Origin: Halioxenophilus sp964342265
Lineage (GTDB): Bacteria; Pseudomonadota; Gammaproteobacteria; Pseudomonadales; Cellvibrionaceae
Direction of reading: 5' to 3'
Length of the DNA: 8,873 nt
Assembly (NCBI GenBank): GCA_964342265.1
Contig: CAYFFE010000134.1
Coordinates: 1 to 8,873, forward strand
The first letter of the stretch is position 1; each line of letters begins with the position of its first letter. The notes below the pieces were generated by a model. The model was not told the DNA's origin and did not search any database. It saw only the letters and a program-made list of their open reading frames with translations. Made by a program: the position numbers and the translations under genes. Of this stretch, positions 6,153 through 8,873 are shown piece after piece.

Positions 6153-7049
6153 ATGAGTGAATGGTACGCCTGTGCACGTTTTCCTCTCGACTCCAATCTC
6201 GCCACTGTCCACCAAGTCTTAACCGATCGCGGTATTATTCATCGCTTTACCGAAGAAAAAGGCATGCAATTTTTGTGGTTGCTGCATCAGGCCGATCAAC
6301 CTGTGGTAGAGCAACTACTGAGCAGTTGGCAGCGCAATGATTTGCAACACGAAACGTCCGACTTATCGTCCAATTTGGCCGCACAAAATCGCCAATCGTT
6401 CGATCAAGCCTTACTCAATTTCCTGGCCGCACCCGCTTCAGCGCTGATTGTGGTGCTGGGTGTGTTGGGGGCTTTGTTAGTCTCGTACGACGCAAAACAT
6501 GAATTTTATTGGGTCTCAAAATTCAGTTTCTTTCCGTTCGAAGTCATCGGCGGCTTGCAATTTTTCGACAGCGCTCAGCAAGCTCTGCGCGACGGACAAA
6601 TTTGGCGCTTGCTCACGCCCACGTTTCTGCATTTTGGCGCACTGCACATAGTGTTTAATGGGCTTTGGATTTGGATATTTGGTCAGCAAATCGAGGCCAA
6701 ATTGGGATCTCGGTTCTTATTACTGACCTTTTTTGTTACCGCACTCATGGGCAACATTATTCAGGCCCTGTGGCAGGGACCCTCGTTATTTGGTGGTTTG
6801 TCGGGAGTGGTTTACGGTTTGTTGGGTTATTTGTGGATCTGGCAGCTTAAAGTACCCACCGTGCAAATCTCGCTGCCGCCGGGCATTTTAGTGTTTATGC
6901 TGATCTGGCTGCTGCTGGGGATGACGGGCACTGTGGAGCTTGTGTTTGGCACGGCCATCGCCAATGGCGCGCACTTAGGCGGCTTAATTGCCGGTATGGC
7001 ACTGGGGTTATTGCAAACCCATTGGGTGTTGAGCCGCGTAAAACCCTGA
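6153..7049 (+). CDS. glpG: Rhomboid family intramembrane serine protease (GlpG-like)
   Basis: A 298-residue inner-membrane serine protease that would cleave transmembrane substrates. Residues 1 to about 85 form a soluble N-terminal domain of the GlpG cytoplasmic type. The membrane core follows: a first helix at about 95-111, then WRLLTPTFLHFGALHIVFNGLW-like sequence from 151 with the conserved His160, His165 and Asn169. The active-site loop GGLSGVVYG (214-222) gives Ser217, and NGAHLGGLIAGM (271-282) gives the partner His274. Several further hydrophobic helices lie at about 187-203, 219-231 and 244-257. Both members of the catalytic dyad are present, so the enzyme should be active. Length matches bacterial GlpG. 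The start ATG at 6153 has no recognisable Shine-Dalgarno. The symbol is by family resemblance. Confidence 0.93.
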   Translation: MSEWYACARFPLDSNLATVHQVLTDRGIIHRFTEEKGMQFLWLLHQADQPVVEQLLSSWQRNDLQHETSDLSSNLAAQNRQSFDQALLNFLAAPASALIVVLGVLGALLVSYDAKHEFYWVSKFSFFPFEVIGGLQFFDSAQQALRDGQIWRLLTPTFLHFGALHIVFNGLWIWIFGQQIEAKLGSRFLLLTFFVTALMGNIIQALWQGPSLFGGLSGVVYGLLGYLWIWQLKVPTVQISLPPGILVFMLIWLLLGMTGTVELVFGTAIANGAHLGGLIAGMALGLLQTHWVLSRVKP

Positions 7050-7099
7050 GAGCAACACTAAGACAATTTTATTATTTTAAAATTAAAACGTTTTCGATT

Positions 7100-7366
7100 A
7101 TGGATTATCAACAACTGCTAGACAGCTTAACCCCGGAAATTTTGCAAAATTTAAAACGCGCCGTGGAAATTGGCAAATGGCCAAATGGCACGCCACTGAC
7201 TGTGGATCAACGCCATACCTGTTTACAGGCAATAATTGCGTACGAGGCAAAGAACCTGCCGCCCGAGCAACGCACAGGTTATGTGCCTCCTAAAGATGCT
7301 TGTGCCAGTAGCAGCAACGCCGACTCGCCAGAAAACGACGAACCCAGCCCGTTGAAGTGGCAATAA
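7100..7366 (+). CDS. yeaC: YeaC-like DUF1315 family protein
   Basis: A small protein of 88 residues. LTPEILQNLKRAVEIGKWPNG (10-30) followed by TPLTVDQRHTCLQAIIAYEAK matches the DUF1315/YeaC core, and the family's 'AVE-GKWP-G' and 'LT-x-Q' landmarks are intact. Function is unknown. The C-terminal tail (about 58-88) is Pro/Ser/Asn-rich and probably disordered. An ATG at 7100 is chosen over a longer reading frame from 7022 because the family begins at this Met and the longer frame would overlap the rhomboid gene. It lies 50 bp after the rhomboid gene and 20 bp before the DUF2797 gene, so co-transcription with both is likely. Confidence 0.88.
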   Translation: MDYQQLLDSLTPEILQNLKRAVEIGKWPNGTPLTVDQRHTCLQAIIAYEAKNLPPEQRTGYVPPKDACASSSNADSPENDEPSPLKWQ

Positions 7367-7386
7367 TTTTGAGCGCGACAGACAGC

Positions 7387-8223
7387 ATGACGACGGAAAT
7401 TCAAGGCCAATGCCGCAAAATGCCTGCGGAATTAACCGACGACCAACAAGTGATTTACCAACTCCAGTTGGGCGATCAATCCGTGGTGATCAATGATTAC
7501 CTTGAGCAAAAAATAACACTGTCGTTTGCCGGCGAAATAAACTGCATTCATTGCGACCGAAAAACCAAAAAAAGCTTTGCTCAAGGGTATTGTTTTCCCT
7601 GCATGAAATCACTGGCTCAGTGCGATCAATGCATCATGAGCCCCGAGCGTTGCCACTATGCGGCGGGCACTTGTCGTGAGCCGGAGTGGGGCGAGCAGTT
7701 TTGCATGACCGACCACATCGTCTATTTGGCCAATACCACCGCGGCTAAAGTGGGGCTCACTCGAGTGAATCAAATCCCCACTCGATGGATTGATCAGGGA
7801 GCCGAGCAGGCCTTACCGATCATGCGCGTGGCAACCCGCCAGCAGGCCGGATTTATAGAAGACGCTCTACGTGAACACATAGCCGACAAAACCAATTGGC
7901 GCAACATGCTAAAAGGCAGCGCCGAACGAATCGATTTGCAAGTGTTGAGACAAGAACTCATGGCGCTCAGTAAAGACGCTATCGAAGAAGTTAAACAGCG
8001 CTTTGGGGCGGAAAACTTTATAGAACTGGATCAGCAATCAACGGTAACATTGAACTTTCCGGTAATAGAGTACCCCAAAAAAATAACCAGTTTTAATTTG
8101 GATAAAAACCCAACTGCAGAAGGGGTTTTACAGGGCATTAAAGGCCAATACTTAATAATGGATACCGGTGTTATAAATTTGCGTAAATACACGGGTTATC
8201 AATTATCGCTGGCTATTGGTTAG
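7387..8223 (+). CDS. DUF2797 family protein with Cys-rich zinc cluster and GIY-YIG-like core
   Basis: A 278-residue cytosolic protein. After an N-terminal beta-rich part (GQCRKM at 7-12), a Cys-rich block holds CIHC (53-56), CFPC (69-72), CDQC (79-82), CH (89-90), C96, C106 and H110, enough for two zinc sites. Next comes HIVYLANTTAAKVGLTR (110-126), then RWIDQGA (133-139) and E158 in a helix. The Y...KVGxT...R...E spacing resembles GIY-YIG nuclease-fold proteins, which I infer to be distant relatives; catalytic activity is unproven. I recognise the family as DUF2797. The ATG at 7387 gives the usual N-terminus; GTG 7357 and TTG 7369 are in-frame alternatives, and GTG 7357 would overlap the YeaC-like gene. 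It is probably the last gene of the 5091 unit. Confidence 0.88.
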   Translation: MTTEIQGQCRKMPAELTDDQQVIYQLQLGDQSVVINDYLEQKITLSFAGEINCIHCDRKTKKSFAQGYCFPCMKSLAQCDQCIMSPERCHYAAGTCREPEWGEQFCMTDHIVYLANTTAAKVGLTRVNQIPTRWIDQGAEQALPIMRVATRQQAGFIEDALREHIADKTNWRNMLKGSAERIDLQVLRQELMALSKDAIEEVKQRFGAENFIELDQQSTVTLNFPVIEYPKKITSFNLDKNPTAEGVLQGIKGQYLIMDTGVINLRKYTGYQLSLAIG

Positions 8224-8280
8224 TCGTCTTTTTAAGTTTTTGTCTATTTCTTAGGAGCGGCTGCGTTCGTGGTTTATTGC

Positions 8281-8310
8281 TTGAAGCTGCGAATTTTTAA
8301 TTTGTAAACT
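8281..8310 (+). promoter_or_regulatory. Weak promoter candidate for pepN
   Basis: TTGAAG (8281-8286) and TAAACT (8305-8310) are separated by 18 bases; each matches its consensus at 4 of 6 positions. The AT-rich leader from 8224 to 8420 suggests pepN has its own start site, but several other AT-rich hexamers compete. Confidence 0.25.
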
Positions 8311-8406
8311 TTTTAAAATGATAAGTTTCGTGAGTTAAACAGTTTTTGTTGTTTTACGTTGCAGAGATAACCGAGTTATTCCAAATTATTAATCGATGCA
8401 CCTATT

Positions 8407-8413
8407 GAGAGGA
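8407..8413 (+). promoter_or_regulatory. Shine-Dalgarno of pepN
   Basis: GAGAGGA lies 7 bases before the ATG at 8421 and fixes that start. It is the only strong ribosome-binding site seen in the window. Confidence 0.7.
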
Positions 8414-8420
8414 ATTGACC

Positions 8421-8873
8421 ATGCGTGATGCAGAACCTCGTGCAATTAGTTTAAAAGAATATCAGGTTCCTGATTTTTTAATAGATAAAACCCATTTGCA
8501 CTTTGAGCTTCATCCCGATAGCACCAAAGTGACCAGCGAGTTAAAAATGCGCCGCAACCCTCAGTCTGATCACAAAGACGCCGAGTTGGTTATGCATGGG
8601 CAAGATATCGCTTTAAAAAGTATCAGTATTGATGGCCGTATACTCACCGACAAAGAATATCGTGTCGATGCAGAATCGCTTACTGTTTTTTCCGTGCCCG
8701 ATGAGTTTACATTTTCGGTAGTGGGATTAATTAATCCAGAGAGCAATGAATCGTTGGCGGGTTTGTACAAGTCTCGAACGATGTATTGTACGCAATGTGA
8801 GGCCGAGGGCTTTCGAAAAATCACGTATTTCTTGGATCGGCCGGATGTACAGAGCGAATTTATAACAACTCTG
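8421..8873 (+). CDS. pepN: Aminopeptidase N, N-terminal part (3' partial)
   Basis: The frame is open from ATG 8421 to the window edge, giving 151 residues of a protein normally near 870-890 residues. It matches the start of bacterial M1 aminopeptidase N: the opening DFLIDKTHLHFEL (18-30) and the diagnostic LAGLYKSRTMYCTQCEAEGF (112-131) followed by RKITYFLDRPDVQSEF. The Gln/Glu of the TQCEAEG segment contributes to recognition of the substrate's free N-terminus in this family. The zinc-binding HExxH motif lies outside the window. The enzyme is a cytosolic zinc peptidase that trims N-terminal residues in peptide turnover. A good GAGAGGA ribosome site supports the start. It follows the DUF2797 gene by 197 bp, so it probably has its own promoter. 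Confidence 0.95.
   Translation, partial: MRDAEPRAISLKEYQVPDFLIDKTHLHFELHPDSTKVTSELKMRRNPQSDHKDAELVMHGQDIALKSISIDGRILTDKEYRVDAESLTVFSVPDEFTFSVVGLINPESNESLAGLYKSRTMYCTQCEAEGFRKITYFLDRPDVQSEFITTL

Noticed and set aside
8570..8824. Minus-strand frame of 84 codons at the right edge
   Set aside because: Antisense to the N-terminal part of pepN, which has diagnostic motifs and a ribosome site.
1..8873. CRISPR array, tRNA, rRNA, phage or transposase genes
   Set aside because: No regularly spaced repeats, cloverleaf-like sequence, rRNA segments or transposase/integrase motifs were seen.

Overview
The window reads as a chromosomal segment of a gammaproteobacterium with mid-range GC. Protein signatures (NadK, a symmetrical-type metallophosphoesterase, a GlpG-like rhomboid, YeaC/DUF1315, DUF2797, PepN) and their order resemble the nadK-to-pepN neighbourhood I recall from Pseudomonas. 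The protein flavour suggests a marine Cellvibrionales-like lineage, but that placement is inference from memory and not a database result.

Layout. Bases 2-418 hold the 3' end of an unrecognised gene with a coiled-coil-like stretch and a C-terminal Cys/His cluster. Bases 419-718 are non-coding and hold small repeats and hairpins. Bases 719-1660 encode a PLP-dependent ACC deaminase/D-cysteine desulfhydrase family enzyme with a GTG start. Bases 1661-1812 are intergenic and hold a hairpin preceded by a GGGGTCAGG motif, like a REP-type element. Bases 1813-2961 encode a two-cNMP-domain plus rhodanese protein whose rhodanese active-site cysteine is missing from its usual place. Bases 2922-3968 on the minus strand encode a DUF1853 protein that overlaps its convergent neighbour by 40 bp and carries a 3 x 15 bp in-frame tandem repeat.

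From 4098 rightward everything is on the plus strand: nadK (4098-4979), a metallophosphoesterase (5091-6089), a rhomboid protease (6153-7049), a YeaC/DUF1315 protein (7100-7366), a DUF2797 zinc-cluster protein with a GIY-YIG-like signature (7387-8223), and the 5' part of pepN (8421 to the edge). An extended -10 promoter candidate (TGGTATAAA) beside a perfect 12-bp palindrome lies between nadK and the phosphoesterase gene, so 5091-8223 may be a separate transcription unit. pepN has its own ~200 bp leader and the only good Shine-Dalgarno in the window.

Functionally the window mixes housekeeping metabolism (NADP synthesis, peptide turnover, D-amino-acid/sulfur chemistry) with conserved but uncharacterised proteins. 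No mobile-element gene, phage gene, CRISPR array, tRNA or rRNA was seen. I did not find a clear new multi-gene system. The best leads are the altered rhodanese loop, the DUF2797 zinc/GIY-YIG-like architecture, the REP-like hairpin, the in-frame minisatellite and the palindrome at the 5091 promoter.
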